Origin: Myotis daubentonii
Lineage: Eukaryota; Chordata; Mammalia; Chiroptera; Vespertilionidae
NCBI RefSeq assembly: GCF_963259705.1
Contig: NC_081846.1
Location: forward strand, 61,557,722-61,621,721
Reading direction: 5' to 3'
DNA length: 64,000 bases
The position numbers and the translations under genes were made by a program. Below the pieces are notes generated by a model. The model searched no databases and was not told the origin of the DNA. It worked only from the letters and a program-made list of their open reading frames with translations. This document shows, one piece after another, positions 1 to 11,171 of this stretch (position 1 is the first letter of the stretch; every line of letters starts with the position of its first letter).

Positions 1-239
1 AACCTGAAATAAAGGAGAGTAATGAGAGGTGAAATTGGAGAAGTGGACTGGGGGCAGAGAGGCCACATTCAGGATTTGAAGATTAATATTTTAGGGACTC
101 CTGAGTTTTCTTCAATGTGAATCAAGAACTCATGGTATTTGACCCCCTCCTCCCCCAAGTTTCTCATTACCCGTTTTCTCATTTCTTCTTTTTGAAGGAA
201 GATTGATCTGTATGGTCAGTTAATTTAAGAATTAAAAGA

Positions 240-2030
240 GAATGGTTATCCTAATTCCAAAACCAGATAAAGACACTACAAAGAAAGAGAATTACAGGCC
301 AATATCCCTGATGAACTTAGATGCTAAATCCTCAACAAAATATTAGCAAATCAGATCCAGCAATATATTAAAAGAACATACACCATGACCTAGTGGGATG
401 TATTCCAGGGATGCAAGGCTGGTACAATATTCACAAATCAATAGATGTGATACAACACATAAAGCATTTGACAAAATCCAACACCCATTTTTGATAAAAA
501 CTCTCAGCAAAGTGGGAGGGAGCATATCTCAACATGATAAAGGCCATATATGACAAACCTATAGCAAACATCATACTCAGTGGGCAAAAACTAAAACCAA
601 TTCCCATAAGAACAGGGACAAGACGGGGATGTCCACTTTATTCACTCTATTCAACCTAGTACTGGAAGTCCTAGGCACAGTGAACAGACAAGAAGAAATA
701 AAAGGCATCCAAATTGGAAAGGAAGATGGCTTTTTATACACCAATAATAAATTCTCAGAAAGAGAAATTAAACAAACAATCCCATTTACCATTGCAACAA
801 AAAAATTAAGGTACTTAGGAATAAACTTAACCAAGGAGGCAAAAGACTTGTACTCAGAAAACTATAGGACATTTAAAAAAAAAAAGATAGAAGCAAGTGG
901 AAGAATATACCATGTTGATGGATTGGTAGAGTCAACAGCATTAAAATGTCCATACTATCCAAGGCAATTTACAGATTTAATGCAATTCCTATTAAAATAC
1001 TAATAGCACATTTCACAGATCTAGAACAAATACTCCAAAAATTTATATGGAATCAAAAAAGACCCCAAATAGCTGCAGCCATTTTGAGAAAGAAAAACAA
1101 AGTTAGAGGAATCACAATACCAGACTTCAAGTTATACTACAAAGCCACTGTAATCAAAACAGCCTAGTATTGGCAGAAGAACATATAGATCAATGAAACA
1201 TAACAGAGACCCTAGAAATTGACCCAAGCCATTACGTGCAATTAATATTTGACAAAGGAGGCAAGAGCATACTTTGGAGTCAAGAGAGTCTCTTCAATGA
1301 ATAATGTTGGGAAAATTGGACAGATACATGCAAAAAAAAAAAAGAGAGAGAGAGAGAGAGAGAAAAGAAAAGGAAAGGAAATAAAAGGAACTAGATCACC
1401 AATTTACACCATACACAAGAACAAATTCAAAATGGATAAAAGACTTAAATGCAAGTCAGGAAACCATAAAAATCCTAGAAAAACCATAGGCAGCAAAATC
1501 CCAGACATATCTCCTAACAATAAGTTTGTGGATACATCTCCTAGGGCAGTGGTCGGCAAACTGTGGCTCATGAGCCACATGTGGCTCTTTGGCCCCTTGA
1601 GTGTGGCTCTTCCACAAAATACCACGTGCGGGCGCACTTGTACTGTGCGACTGAAACTTCGTGGTCCATGCGCAGAAGTCGGTATTTTGTGGAAGAGCCA
1701 CACTCAAGGGGCCAAAGAACTGCATGCAGCTCGCGAGCAGCAGTTTGCCGACCACTGTTCTAGGGCAAAGGAAACTGAGGAGAAAATAAACAAATGAAAC
1801 TACATCAAAAAATAAAAAGCTTCTGCAGAGCAAAAGAAACCATCAACAAAACGAAAAGAGAGTCCACTGTATGGGAGAACATATTTGGCAATGATACATC
1901 TGATAAAGGGTTAATATCCAAAATATATAAGGAACTCATCCAACTTAACAAAAGGAAGACAAACAATCCAATTTAAAAATGGGCTAAGGCCTAAATAGAC
2001 ACTTCTCCAAAGTGGACATACAGATGGCCA
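240..2030 (+). pseudogene. L1 ORF2 reverse-transcriptase remnant
   Basis: ORF2 encodes the L1 endonuclease/reverse transcriptase, normally about 1,250 residues; only the middle and C-terminal parts survive here. Recognisable translated blocks are [18 protein letters not shown] (about 270-320), the PFTIATKKLRYLGINLTKEAKDL region (about 780-850), [12 protein letters not shown] (about 965-1000, shifted by one frame), and [26 protein letters not shown] (about 1090-1166). Between 'GIQIGKEDGF' and 'LYTNN' near 730-745, roughly 60 residues expected in intact L1 are missing, including the catalytic FADD segment. Further frameshifts and stops follow, and a hAT insertion at 1547 breaks the frame again. 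It cannot encode an active enzyme. Confidence 0.9.
1547..1757. mobile_element. Palindromic hAT MITE
   Basis: A 211-bp non-autonomous element with a perfect 17-bp terminal inverted repeat (starting cagtggtcggcaaactg). The inverted similarity extends about 80 bp inward on each side, so the element is nearly a hairpin. The 8-bp flanks tcctaggg and ttctaggg (1539-1546, 1758-1765) differ at one base, as expected for a somewhat aged hAT target-site duplication. It sits inside the L1 and is therefore younger than it. Confidence 0.9.
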
Positions 2031-2649
2031 AGAGACATATGAAAAAATATTCATCAAAGTCACTGATTAAATTAAAACGACAATGAGGTATCACCTCACA
2101 CCTGTTAGAATGGCTGCCATCAATAAATCAACAAATGACAAGTGTTGGTGAGGATGTGGAGAAAAGGGAACCCTAAACACTGCTGGTGGGAATGCAGACT
2201 GGTGCAGCCATTATGAACAACAGTATGGAGTTTCCTCAAAAATTTGAACATGGAACTGCCATTTGACCCAGTGATCCCACTTCTAGGAATACATCCTAAG
2301 AAACCCGAAACACCTATCAGAGTATATGCACCCCTATGTTCATAGCACCATAATTTACAATAGCTAAGATCTAGAAACAGCCCAAGTGCCCAGCAGTAGA
2401 TGAGTGGATAAAAAAGCTGGGGTACATTTATACCATGAAATACTATACAGCAGTAAAAAAGAAAAATCTCTTACCCTTTGAGACAGCATGAGGGACCTGG
2501 AGAGTATCATGCTAAGTGAAATAAGTCATTCAGAGAACAAGTATCACATGATCTCACTCATATGTGGAATCTAAGTAACAAAATAAACTGATGATTGGAG
2601 TAGATCCAGAGACATGGAAGCATTGAACAGAGTGTGGAATCTCAGAGGG

Positions 2650-2840
2650 AAGGTGGGGGAGGGTGGGTGGGTGGGTGGGTTGGAGGTAATCAACCAAAGA
2701 CCTTATATGCATATATACATAACCCATGGACACAGAAAATAGGGCAGTGAAGGCCTGAGGTGGGGGGGGGGGGGTGATGGGGTGGGAACAGGCTAGAGGA
2801 GGCCAATGGGGTGGGGGGCGGGGGGAGGAAGGGGACATAT
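2650..2840 (+). other. G-rich L1 3' UTR tract, potential G-quadruplex
   Basis: Runs of GGG separated by one to three bases occur at about 2654-2682 (repeated gggt units), followed by a long G run at about 2762-2774 and further G-rich sequence to 2835. Mammalian L1 3' UTRs commonly carry a quadruplex-capable polypurine tract, and this is the local version of it. Confidence 0.7.
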
Positions 2841-3120
2841 GTAATACTTTCAACAATAAAAAATTATTTTTTAAAAAAGGGAATGCTTGGTGCAGCTCTG
2901 CCCTTTTCTCTTCCCCTGCCCTCCAGAAGCTGCCCAGAGGCACACAATCTTGTGCTCTTCACATGAAGAGTCCTGTCCTGGTCCTGGACTGCTTAGGGGT
3001 AGACAGGATCTAGTGACCCTCACAAAGCTATGCTCCTAAAGTTAGCCATTAACAGTATTGTTATAATTATAGGAAGGTGATGTGTGGTCTTCATCTACCA
3101 CCCTTTTGTCTTATTTAACA

Positions 3121-3442
3121 CTAGGGGCCCAGTGCACGACATTCATGCACTCAGGGACGTCCCTCAGCCTGGCCTGTGCCCTCTCACAGTCTGGGACCCC
3201 TCACTCCTTACTGCTGGCCTGCAGCGGAGGCAGGAGAGGCTCCTGTCACTGCCACTACGCTTGCCAGCCATGAGCCTAGCTCAGGACTTCTGGTTGAGTG
3301 GCACTCCCCCTATGGAAGCACACTGACCACCAGCGGGCAGCTCCTGCATTGAGCATCTGCCCCCTGGTGGTCAGTGCGCATCATAGCGACCAGTCATTCT
3401 GCTGTTCAGTTGATTTTCATATTGGCCTTTTATTACATAGGA
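3121..3442 (-). mobile_element. Helitron (HeliBat-type), non-autonomous
   Basis: In reverse orientation the element begins with TCCTATGTAATAAAAGG (right edge, 3442) and ends with the GTGCAC-type hairpin and CTAG (left edge, 3121). At 322 bp it has no coding capacity. It contains two oppositely oriented CTCF-core-like motifs (3327-3340 and 3357-3370). Confidence 0.88.
3357..3370 (-). promoter_or_regulatory. CTCF-core-like motif in Helitron
   Basis: On the minus strand this reads ccaccagggggcag, matching the vertebrate CTCF core CCACNAGGGGGCAG at every position. A one-mismatch copy lies in the opposite orientation at 3327-3340. It is a sequence match only; occupancy is not shown. Confidence 0.5.
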
Positions 3443-3779
3443 TTTTGTTTAGGATGTGGGTTGAGAAGAGGATGCTAATTATAGGACCAGCTCAAAGACT
3501 TCATTAATAATATAAGCATAGGAACACACTAATGATCCTTCAATTGAGGAAAAATAAATAAAAAAAAAAAACTTCAAGTAAATTATCCCAGTTGTTTTTG
3601 TGAAAGAAGCAGATAAGAGCTAATTAAATTAATCTAGTTATAGAAAACAAGGATTGGGCCTCTAAGCACCTGTCTTCTGAGGCAGAGGCTGGCAAATTTT
3701 TTCAAATAAAGGGCTAGATAAAAACATCTTAGGTCTTTCTGGACCATCTAATGGTCTCTGTTGCATTTTTTAACCCTTT
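3443..3779. other. Unassigned stretch
   Basis: AT-rich sequence without a coding frame of note. The end region (from about 3680) has weak similarity in wording to old hAT-type repeats (3' end continuing after the SINE to about 4095), but I cannot assign it. Confidence 0.4.
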
Positions 3780-3791
3780 AAAATGTAAAAA

Positions 3792-3988
3792 GCTGCCCTG
3801 CTGGTGTGGCGAGGTTGGTTGAGCATCAGCCTATGCACCCAAGAGGTCAGCCATTTGATTCCTGGTAGGAGCACATGCCTGGGTTGTGGGCTCAATTCCC
3901 AGTAGGGGGCACAGCCAATAGGTATTTTTATCTCTCTCTCCCTCTCCCTTGCTCTCTCTCTAAAATTAATAAAAACATACTAAAAAAT
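3792..3988 (+). mobile_element. Ves SINE
   Basis: tRNA-derived head (gccctgctggtgtggc... with a B-box-like gattc segment), a CT-rich 'ctctctctccctctccc' tail, then A-rich sequence. Perfect 12-bp target-site duplication aaaatgtaaaaa at 3780-3791 and 3989-4000. Confidence 0.92.
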
Positions 3989-4000
3989 AAAATGTAAAAA

Positions 4001-4517
4001 TTACTCTTAATTTGTGGGCAGCACAAGAAAAGGTCATATGGAAAACAAACTGTGGGCCAGATTTGGCCGAGTCATAGTTGGCCAACCTCTGTCAAGAGAT
4101 AATTTCTTTGAACAGGGATTATATCCTTGCAAAAATTATAAAACAAATTCCAATACATAAAGATTAGCCAATATCTATCCATCAATGAAATTGCTTAGTT
4201 AAAACACTCCAGGGCTCTGGCCTTGACTTACTAACAGTTGCAGTTTCTCAGATGTTACTTTAGGCCCCTACACATAATGTACATACATAGAACCACAATG
4301 GTTATTATCAACATAGCCTATAATTTTGGAGGCTTTGCATGTGCATTGCTCTACTGGGAAAGCTTCACCCTTCTCATTGCTGACTAATGTCAAACACTGC
4401 CTTATGTGGCATTATGCTGCTAAAGAATTTCACCTGCTGGTTTAAAATAAAAGTAAAAAAGACTAAACACCAGATCAGAAAAGAGGAGGCAGACAGGAAT
4501 AACATTTATAGTATTAA
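4001..4517. other. Unassigned stretch
   Basis: No gene or repeat that I can name. The first about 90 bases probably complete an old interspersed repeat interrupted by the SINE at 3792. Confidence 0.4.
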
Positions 4518-4751
4518 CTAGAGGCCCAGTGCACAAACTCGTGCATGGGTGGGGTTCCTCAACCTGGCTGGTGATCAGGGCTGATCAGGGCGGTTGGCCA
4601 GGGGGAGGGGTCACAGGAGGTTGGCCAGCCAGGTGGGGGAGGAAAGGGGCCATGGGAGGTTGGCTGTGGGAGCACACTGACTACCAGGGGGCAGCTCCTG
4701 CCTTGTCATAGTGACCAGTTGACCAGTCATTCAGTAATTTGGTCGCTTAAG

Positions 4752-4755
<4 letters not shown>
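4518..4755 (-). mobile_element. Helitron fragment
   Basis: The left edge has CTAG plus the hairpin (gcccagtgcac / gtgcat); inside are G-rich Helitron sequence and a ctaccagggggcag motif (4681-4694). The expected TCCTATATAATAAAAG start at the right edge is missing and runs into a (TA)n tract, so the 5' terminus has probably been lost or overwritten by microsatellite growth. Confidence 0.8.

Positions 4756-4821
<66 letters not shown>
4755..4821. repeat. (TA)n microsatellite
   Basis: About 33 uninterrupted TA units directly at the Helitron 5' edge. Confidence 0.97.
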
Positions 4822-4826
<5 letters not shown>

Positions 4827-5360
4827 TATATATTAATTTATACTGCCAACAATGTCCTCAGTACAGATAAACTGTTTTATATCAAACTGGATATACATCA
4901 CTCAATTCTTCATATTTTCATTCATGTAAATTTAAAACTCAGTCTCAGTTTTTGCACAACTATAGTTACTGCATCTGTAAAAAGTTTGGTTAGTAAAGAA
5001 TCCAGCCAAGGATGTCCCAGAGGTGGACATTTTATTTTTAAACTGTAGGTTTTCTATGGGATTTGAACCCTGCAAAATTTCTGAGTTTTTATTCTTATCT
5101 CAATCTAATAACTCATTTGAAGAAACTGAATTTCTCCTTCCCTTTAAAATTCACCCTTGAGCTGAGACCAAGATTAGAGATATTTCATATTAAAGAAAAG
5201 AGAACTATTCGGAAGGTAGAGAAAAATGAACAGAGGATATTTCTAACACAAAGCTTTTGTAACCTTCATAAATATATAGAGATGCATATGTATAGTTTCT
5301 CTACCTTATGTGTTGTAGGGTGCAAGGAAAACCACCTTTTGTAAAATGTATAGACTATTT
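4822..5360. other. Unassigned stretch
   Basis: AT-rich. Short open frames here are chance; nothing recognisable. Confidence 0.4.
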
Positions 5361-6045
5361 TTTAAGAGTAGTTTTAGGTTTGTAGGAAAGATGGGGTTAG
5401 GTGGGGAGAGATTAACCAAAGAATTTGCATAACCCATGGACACAGACAATAGTGCGGTGAAGGCTTGGGGGGGGGGGTGGAACAGAGGCAGAGGGGAGGG
5501 GGTCAATGGGGGGAAAAATTGGGGACATCTATAATACTTTCAACAATAAAGATAAAATTTTTAAAAAATAAAAGAAAATTGAGGTGAAAGTAAAAAGAAT
5601 TCCTATATAGCTCCTCTTCTCCCACCAAAACACACACAGCTTCCCCTATTATTAACATCTTACATTAGTGTGGGGCATTTGTTAAAATTGATAAGTAATA
5701 TTGTTATATTATTACATGAAATCCTAATTTACATCACTCTTTGTGATGTAAAGTTCTATGGGTTTTGAGAAATGCATAATGGCTTATACCCATTATCTTA
5801 TCAGAGAATAGTTTCACTGCCCTAAAAATGCCCTGAGCTCCACCTATTTCTCCCTCCCCTTCTCCCCATGAGTCCCTGGCAATCACTGACCTTGTTACTG
5901 TCACTTTAGCTTTGCCTTTTCCCAGAATGCGGAAGAGTTGGAATCATATGATATGTAGGCTTTTCAGATGGGCTCTTTCACTAAACAATATGCATTTAAG
6001 GTTCCTCCGTGTCTTTTCATGGTTTGAGAGCTCATTTCTTTTTAA
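5361..6045 (-). mobile_element. Old L1 3' region, antisense
   Basis: Reads as the reverse complement of an old mammalian L1: phrases such as tttcactgccctaaaaatgc and ttggaatcatatgatatgta match the antisense of the L1M-type 3' portion. It is interrupted by a younger L1 tail at 5390-5573. Confidence 0.75.
5390..5573 (+). mobile_element. L1 3' tail, severely 5'-truncated
   Basis: Only the last about 180 bp of a bat L1: the 'aacccatggacacag' block, a G-run (5466-5478), 'ggggacat', 'ataatactttcaacaataaa' and an A-rich end. It lies inside an older, oppositely oriented L1. Confidence 0.85.
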
Positions 6046-7429
6046 AAGCAGAAAAGGTAATTCTCAAAGTAGTTAAAGTGTCACCAAAAGGCATTTGTTC
6101 AGGTATGTTAAATAATTCTGGTTGAACAGGTGCGTTTATTAGAAGAGTATGTATTTACCTGCCAAAAGTTATTTTCACAGATACAAAAAGTTGCCACACA
6201 GTTGTGCTGGATAAATTTCCAAATATAACAGCACCCTCTCCCACTGCAAAAAAAAAAATGAGAAGTGGCAGAAATATAGTTAATGTACATTGTCTCTCAC
6301 TCCAGGTTCTGATCAAAGCCAGGCACCCACCACCAGAGCAGAAAGACATAAAGGAGATAAAGGTACCTGCCTATTTTCACAGATGTGTCTGCAAATATGC
6401 ACAAATAGGCTCAAGAAATGGGAATATGACCCATTTTCAATTATGTCTGTGCTACTGGAGGCCCCACCTTCTGGTAAAGGAGCTCCACTTTGTGCAGCTT
6501 GCATCTCAGCAGATGTTGCTGGAACAAGCAAAGGGCACTAGTCTCTGCTCTGCGATTTCAACAAGTCACCTTCCCTCTGTGAGCTTCAGAACCTGCATGT
6601 GTAGCAGGGAGAAAACAGTGCTGCCCACCCCCGCCCCCCTTCACTGCCCCGCTCCTGACTCAGAGCCATTGTAAGGATAAAAGGAGATTGAAATGAATAC
6701 AGGAGACAAAGGTGATGTAGCTGAAACACTGCCAAACCTCTCAAAGGTTTACTCTGTTGCTGCTGTAATAATAACGTTAATGATGTTATTTGATGGACTC
6801 TCCACCACAACCCCATTAGCACCCCTGGCTCTCATTCTAGATAAGATGGCATCAGGAGAGATCATAAAGGAATCTGCTTAAATAGGGAAACAAGAGACCT
6901 TGTAAACCAGAAAGTAAATAAGCATCATAGGAAAGGACAATAACTTATACCTCAGAAAAAGAGTCAAAAAAACCTTTCTGAAGGAAAAGGTGTTGTAGTT
7001 GCAATGTGTACACCAGGTGAACCACCAGGCTTCTAAGATAGCAGACCAGTCTGAGGCAGAACACACTGCCTGGGGACTGAAGGGCAAGGACGTAGCACAG
7101 CCTAAATGTCTTCTACAGAACACTCTTTCAGAGCAGCAAGAAAAGGAGAGCATCCTGCTGAATAGTGAGTGTGCTATACCTGATTTCTTCCCATTACTCT
7201 AGCTACAGAATTGTAACTGGCCAAACAGAGGGACACTGTTGAAAGCAATACTCTCCCTAAGTGAAATGGACTCCAATAATTCAAGATAGTCACATTAACT
7301 ATACAAAATTAATTCCCTTCCTTTGACTTATTTGGCAGGGAGCATTACTAACAAATGACAACAGAAGAATAGCAAATTGTTCAGAAACCATCCCCCCATT
7401 CACCCTCTCCACCCTCTAATCATTGTTAG
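6046..7429. other. Unassigned stretch, no gene seen
   Basis: Several overlapping short frames on both strands (longest 156 codons at 6204-6674 +) lack family signatures, and no splice or promoter arrangement makes them convincing. Treat it as non-coding. Confidence 0.5.
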
Positions 7430-9000
7430 ACCAGAAGGAAGATTTATATTTGGAGTCTAGATCTACGATATTTAGGAATGGACAAACAAATCAAAGGCTT
7501 TACAGATCAAGGAGAGAACCCAGCAAGCACCAAACATGCCAGGGTGATATGTTACTTGGTGTATGCCTACATCAAAAATATATAGCTTTACCCTCAAATG
7601 CACATATGTATAACCAAACCAAATACTGGAGGCAAACACTGACAGTCTAAAAATGGCTTTTAAAACAAAGGTAAGAGTCCTAGTCAAAATGGAACAAGTT
7701 CACACTTGAATAAACCATCTGCATATCAAACACAGAGAAATAATAGAGCATTGATATAAAAGGCAAAAGACAGAGTCAGACACAAAACCTAGATAAACGC
7801 ATTTTTCTAGTGGAAATAGAACAAAAAGACAAAGCAGAAAAAAGAGTTGAGGCCCTGGACCTCTCGAATTCTGGCAGGCAGCAACTGCTACAAGTTCAGC
7901 CGTTATCATTTCAGAGGGTTAACAAGTACTCCCTGGGAAGGAGGGACCTGTAGCCTGGCTCATTGTTTGAAGACAGGAATTGAAGGTGCCATATAAACAG
8001 AATCACCAGAAAGGTGGCTAAATGAAAACTGCTACCAACTACCACCTATGGCTATAGTTTTGAGCAAGCAGTAAGATCAGAAAAGTACAAGGTCATAGAG
8101 AGCCTATAAAGATCAGGAAATCAATCAAGCCACCCACTGACTCTATGACTAAATCTGAAATACCATTATCTCATGGGACAGGATCCCTAAAATGACATAA
8201 GGGCTAGGGGAAAAGAACAAATGAGGAGATAGAGCAAAACTTCCCATGTAAAACAAAACTATGGATAATATTAAAACACAGGAAGATGAACTCACGGCAT
8301 GATTTTATGAAATAGTTTGACATAGGCTTTAAACTTATTCTCAGGGTGCTCAAAAAAATAAATAAGGAATAACTTGCATTTAGAAAAGAATTTATGATAA
8401 AACAGGGGAAAACAAAGCAAGTACAGAAGGAAATGAAAAAACACAAAGATATTTTTGAAAAGAAAAATATGGTCAGTGAAAAAAAAATATTAATAGACAT
8501 GATAAAGTTAAGAAGACCCAGTAAGAGATAAAATAGACATCTAGAGAATTAGAAGTAATATGAAAATGTAACAGCTAAATTCAAAATAGAAAATAAAATT
8601 AGAGCCAAAACCGGTTTGGCTCAGTGGATAGAGCGTCGGCCTGCGGACTGAACGGTCCCAGGTTCGATTCCGGTCAAGGGCATGTACCTGGGTTGCGGGC
8701 ACATCCCCCGTGGAGGGTGTGCAGGAGGCAGCTGATCGATGTTTCTAACTCTCTATCTCTCTCCCTTCCTCTCTGTAAAAAAATCAATAAAATATATTAA
8801 AAAAATAAAATAAAATAAAATTAGAGACGTGGAAGTCAAATTGAGAACCTCTCTTAGAATGTGCAAGAAAAGATAAAAAGGGTAACGGAAAGACAAGACA
8901 CTCATACCGCAGAGATGCAATATAACAACTATGTGAAGGGTCACTAATGATGGGAACAGAGGAGCACACAAAGAAAACTTTCTGGCTTGGAAAAAGGTCA
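7430..9000 (+). mobile_element. Old HAL1/L1 ORF1-region remnant
   Basis: Diverged sequence whose order resembles the ancient mammalian half-L1 (HAL1): a 5' region with 'gagttgaggccctggacc' and 'ggcaggcagcaactgctacaa', then A-rich ORF1-like sequence (8160-9000) with no usable frame. HAL1 elements carry ORF1 but no ORF2, and no ORF2 sequence follows here. A Ves SINE splits it at 8605-8811. The family assignment is from memory of the consensus and is moderate. Confidence 0.55.
8605..8811 (+). mobile_element. Ves SINE
   Basis: A well-preserved copy with A box (tggctcagtggatagagcg) and B box (ggttcgattcc) of the tRNA-derived head, CT-rich middle and A-rich tail. A perfect 15-bp target-site duplication aaaataaaattagag at 8590-8604 and 8812-8826 shows insertion into the HAL1-like remnant. 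Confidence 0.95.
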
Positions 9001-9029
9001 AGTATGCGAAGTACAAGGGCTCACCCCTT

Positions 9030-9431
9030 CCCACACATAGTCAAACTGGGCTCTCACTGGGCTAAAATCAAGGTGCCCACAGGCTGTCTTCCTTTCTGGA
9101 GGCTCTGGTGGAGAATCTGTTTCCCTGTCTTTTCAGCTTCTAGATGCCACCCACATTCCTTGGTTTGGGTCCCCTCCCACCCTTCCTGTCTTCACAGCCA
9201 GCAATGGCAGACCAAGTCCTCCCATCTCAGCACATCACTCCGACCAGTCTTCTGCCTCAGCTTCTGGCTACTTCTAAGAACATTTATGATGATTTAGGGC
9301 TCAACTGGATCAGCTAATTAGCAAGCTGAATTGCCCTTTGTCATGTAAAATAACAGAGTCATAGGTTTCAGGGATTAGAAAGTAGATATCTTGAAGGTGG
9401 GGGTTGGGGAGGATTATTCTGCCTACTACAG
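9030..9431 (-). mobile_element. MLT1-type MaLR LTR, antisense
   Basis: The reverse complement begins with a tgtagtaggcagaataatcc-like MLT1 start (right edge) and continues through the diagnostic blocks corresponding to 'ctaaaatcaaggtgcccac' and 'ggaggctctggtggagaatc'. This is an old mammalian-wide ERVL-MaLR LTR with no coding sequence. Confidence 0.8.
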
Positions 9432-9504
9432 CCTCCTAACGGAGTTTGCTTAATTATATTTCAGAATCTATACTCATGCCAAACCTGATTCAATTTACCT
9501 GATA

Positions 9505-9506
<2 letters not shown>

Positions 9507-9533
<27 letters not shown>
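9507..9533 (+). repeat. Orphan poly(A) insertion with TSD
   Basis: A pure A run flanked by a perfect 15-bp direct repeat aatttacctgatact (9492-9506 and 9534-9548). Nothing but A lies between the repeats, as expected for a retrotransposition event truncated to the poly(A) tail. Confidence 0.8.
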
Positions 9534-9538
<5 letters not shown>

Positions 9539-9669
9539 ACCTGATACTCTCCTAAACCTCTCAGCTACTTTCTACTTAGTCCTTCTGAGAAGGCTGAAAG
9601 GCTAATTCCAATGTAACCCTGATATTTGTGGGGTGTGTGTGGAGGGGGAGGGTGCTAGCAATCTGAATC

Positions 9670-10090
9670 TGTGCCAGCAAGCCCAGTGTACATTCTTGAT
9701 AACCTATAATTAAGTCACTGCCTCTTTCCTCCACAAACTGGTCTTGCAAGACCTGTTACCTAAAGGCTTACATATTATAGAGGCCATAAACCATGACACA
9801 GCCCCCGAAGCGGGGTTATCAGCACTGGTGCCAGGCCAGACCCTTAGGTATGATCTCAAGATCCTCATCCCAGAACATGGGGCTTTTAGCAAAGCCCGAG
9901 AAAGGTCCGGAAGTCCTGTCCCACATTTGGGGTACAAAGAAACCAAAAGGGAATAAAAGAGGGGCTTCCACTGTATTGGTTTGCTCAGAATTTGAGAGGC
10001 AACCTCCTCTGAGTCCACTGGCATAATAAGCTGTGTAACTCCATTTCTCTAAACGTTGCTTGGTTTTTCTCTGGTCTTCTATAACACTTC
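9670..10090 (+). other. Possible LTR-like segment
   Basis: A GC-richer stretch with an 'ggaataaaagagg' motif near 9950 followed by a pyrimidine-rich end near 10050-10090. The layout recalls an LTR, but I found no clear TG...CA edges or target duplication. The 70-104-codon frames on both strands here are not recognisable proteins. Confidence 0.3.
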
Positions 10091-10313
10091 AACATCTAGC
10101 CTAAAATTTTTCTCCATTATGAAACCTTTCCTGCTACATCCACAATCCTCTTCCCTCCTTAAACTAATGATCTAAACCAAAAATTCACACAATTTTTTAG
10201 AACAATAATTTTGTAATTTACCATGCTGCTTTTATAAATCATGTGTATTTTATCCCCAAATAAACTTTAATCTATGTGGAAAAAAATATGTTCACAAAGC
10301 ACTTATAATAATA

Positions 10314-10661
10314 CCAGAGGCCCGATGCATGAAGATTCGTGCAAGAATAGGCCTTCTTTCCCCTGACTGATGGCACCGCCTTCGCTCTGGCTGGAGCTGC
10401 CTTTCCTCTGGCCCAGAGCCACCTTTCTGCCTTCCCATGCTGCCCAGAGGCCCTGAGCGGCTGGATTGGTGCAGAATACCTGCATTGTCACCATGGTGAT
10501 GATGCAAGCATCCCGCCCCGCCCCTGGCCGCTCAGCGCCTGTGTATGCAAATTAACCCATCATTTTTTGTTGGGTTAATTTGCATACTCAGTCCTTATTG
10601 GCTGGTGGGCATTGTGAAGGTACAGTCAATTTGCATCTTTCTCTTTTATTAGTGTATATGA
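10314..10661 (-). mobile_element. Helitron, non-autonomous
   Basis: Left edge ccagaggcccgatgcatgaa (degenerate CTAG plus hairpin), right edge tctcttttattagtg, i.e. the 5' TC...CTAATAAAAGAGA start in reverse. Near the 5' end is a short inverted repeat (ttaaccca / tgggttaa) as in the longer copies at 22-23 kb and 42 kb. Confidence 0.85.
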
Positions 10662-11112
10662 GTAAACTATTATTAAATGGCATAGAGTTTTTAAAAAACA
10701 GAAAGCAAAAATGATTATACAAGTAACATCTAATCATTGAAGAAAATGTTGAGAAATATGATTGCATTGTTAACAAAATTACCTCATAGTATGGAATTAA
10801 GGTATTTATCTCTTTTTATTATAATAGTTGTTTTTCTCAGTCTTCTGCATTGTGGCAGATGCAGTCTACATCCTGTCTGCCCACTTCTAAATTCACCTGC
10901 AGCTACTGTAAATAATTGCCAAACTGCTGTCAGATCCCAACCTCAAGGCCTCAAGACTTCTCTGGCCAAGGGTTTTCTCTGGCTTACTTAGAGGCTGCTT
11001 AACTCACATGCAAAATCTCCTAGAAAGGCCAGGGATCAGTAAGAGACAACCACAACCAATGAAGGATGAAAGTTAGGGAATAAACACCCCAGCTTCCCTG
11101 TTCCATAGTACA
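10662..11112. other. Unassigned stretch
   Basis: Nothing recognised; short frames only. Confidence 0.4.
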
Positions 11113-11120
11113 GTCTACAC

Positions 11121-11163
11121 CAAACATGTCAAACTCACAGCTGGCGGGAGTTTGACATGCTTG
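11121..11163. mobile_element. Minimal 43-bp hAT remnant (TIRs only)
   Basis: Two 16-bp inverted repeats (caaacatgtcaaactc and its complement with one mismatch) separated by 11 bp, flanked by the 8-bp direct repeat gtctacac (11113-11120, 11164-11171). The size and TSD length fit a hAT element reduced to its termini. Confidence 0.75.
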
Positions 11164-11171
11164 GTCTACAC

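Larger units (their letters stand above)
238..2877 (+). mobile_element. LINE-1, 5'-truncated, internally deleted
   Basis: A 5'-truncated L1 carrying degraded ORF2 and a 3' UTR that ends in AATAAA-like and A-rich sequence near 2850-2877. The 3' UTR has the G-rich tract and the 'aacccatggacacag' block that recur at other L1 tails in this window (5.4 kb and 18.1 kb). A hAT MITE splits the element at 1547-1757. The flanks share an imperfect 'aaaRRgaatg' motif that may be the target-site duplication. It is a dead copy, and the coordinates are approximate at the 5' edge. Confidence 0.93.

Noticed and set aside
1249..1797. 182-codon frame
   Set aside because: It crosses L1 remnant, a GA microsatellite and the hAT MITE; a chance fusion.
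4719..5048. 109-codon frame with an Ile-Tyr run
   Set aside because: It is translation of the (TA)n microsatellite.
6204..6674. 156-codon frame
   Set aside because: No family signature, competing frames on both strands, and no splice or polyadenylation context.
8617..8680. tRNA-like gene with A and B boxes
   Set aside because: These are the tRNA-derived heads of Ves SINEs; about 18 dispersed copies with CT-rich bodies, A-rich tails and TSDs rule out true tRNA genes.
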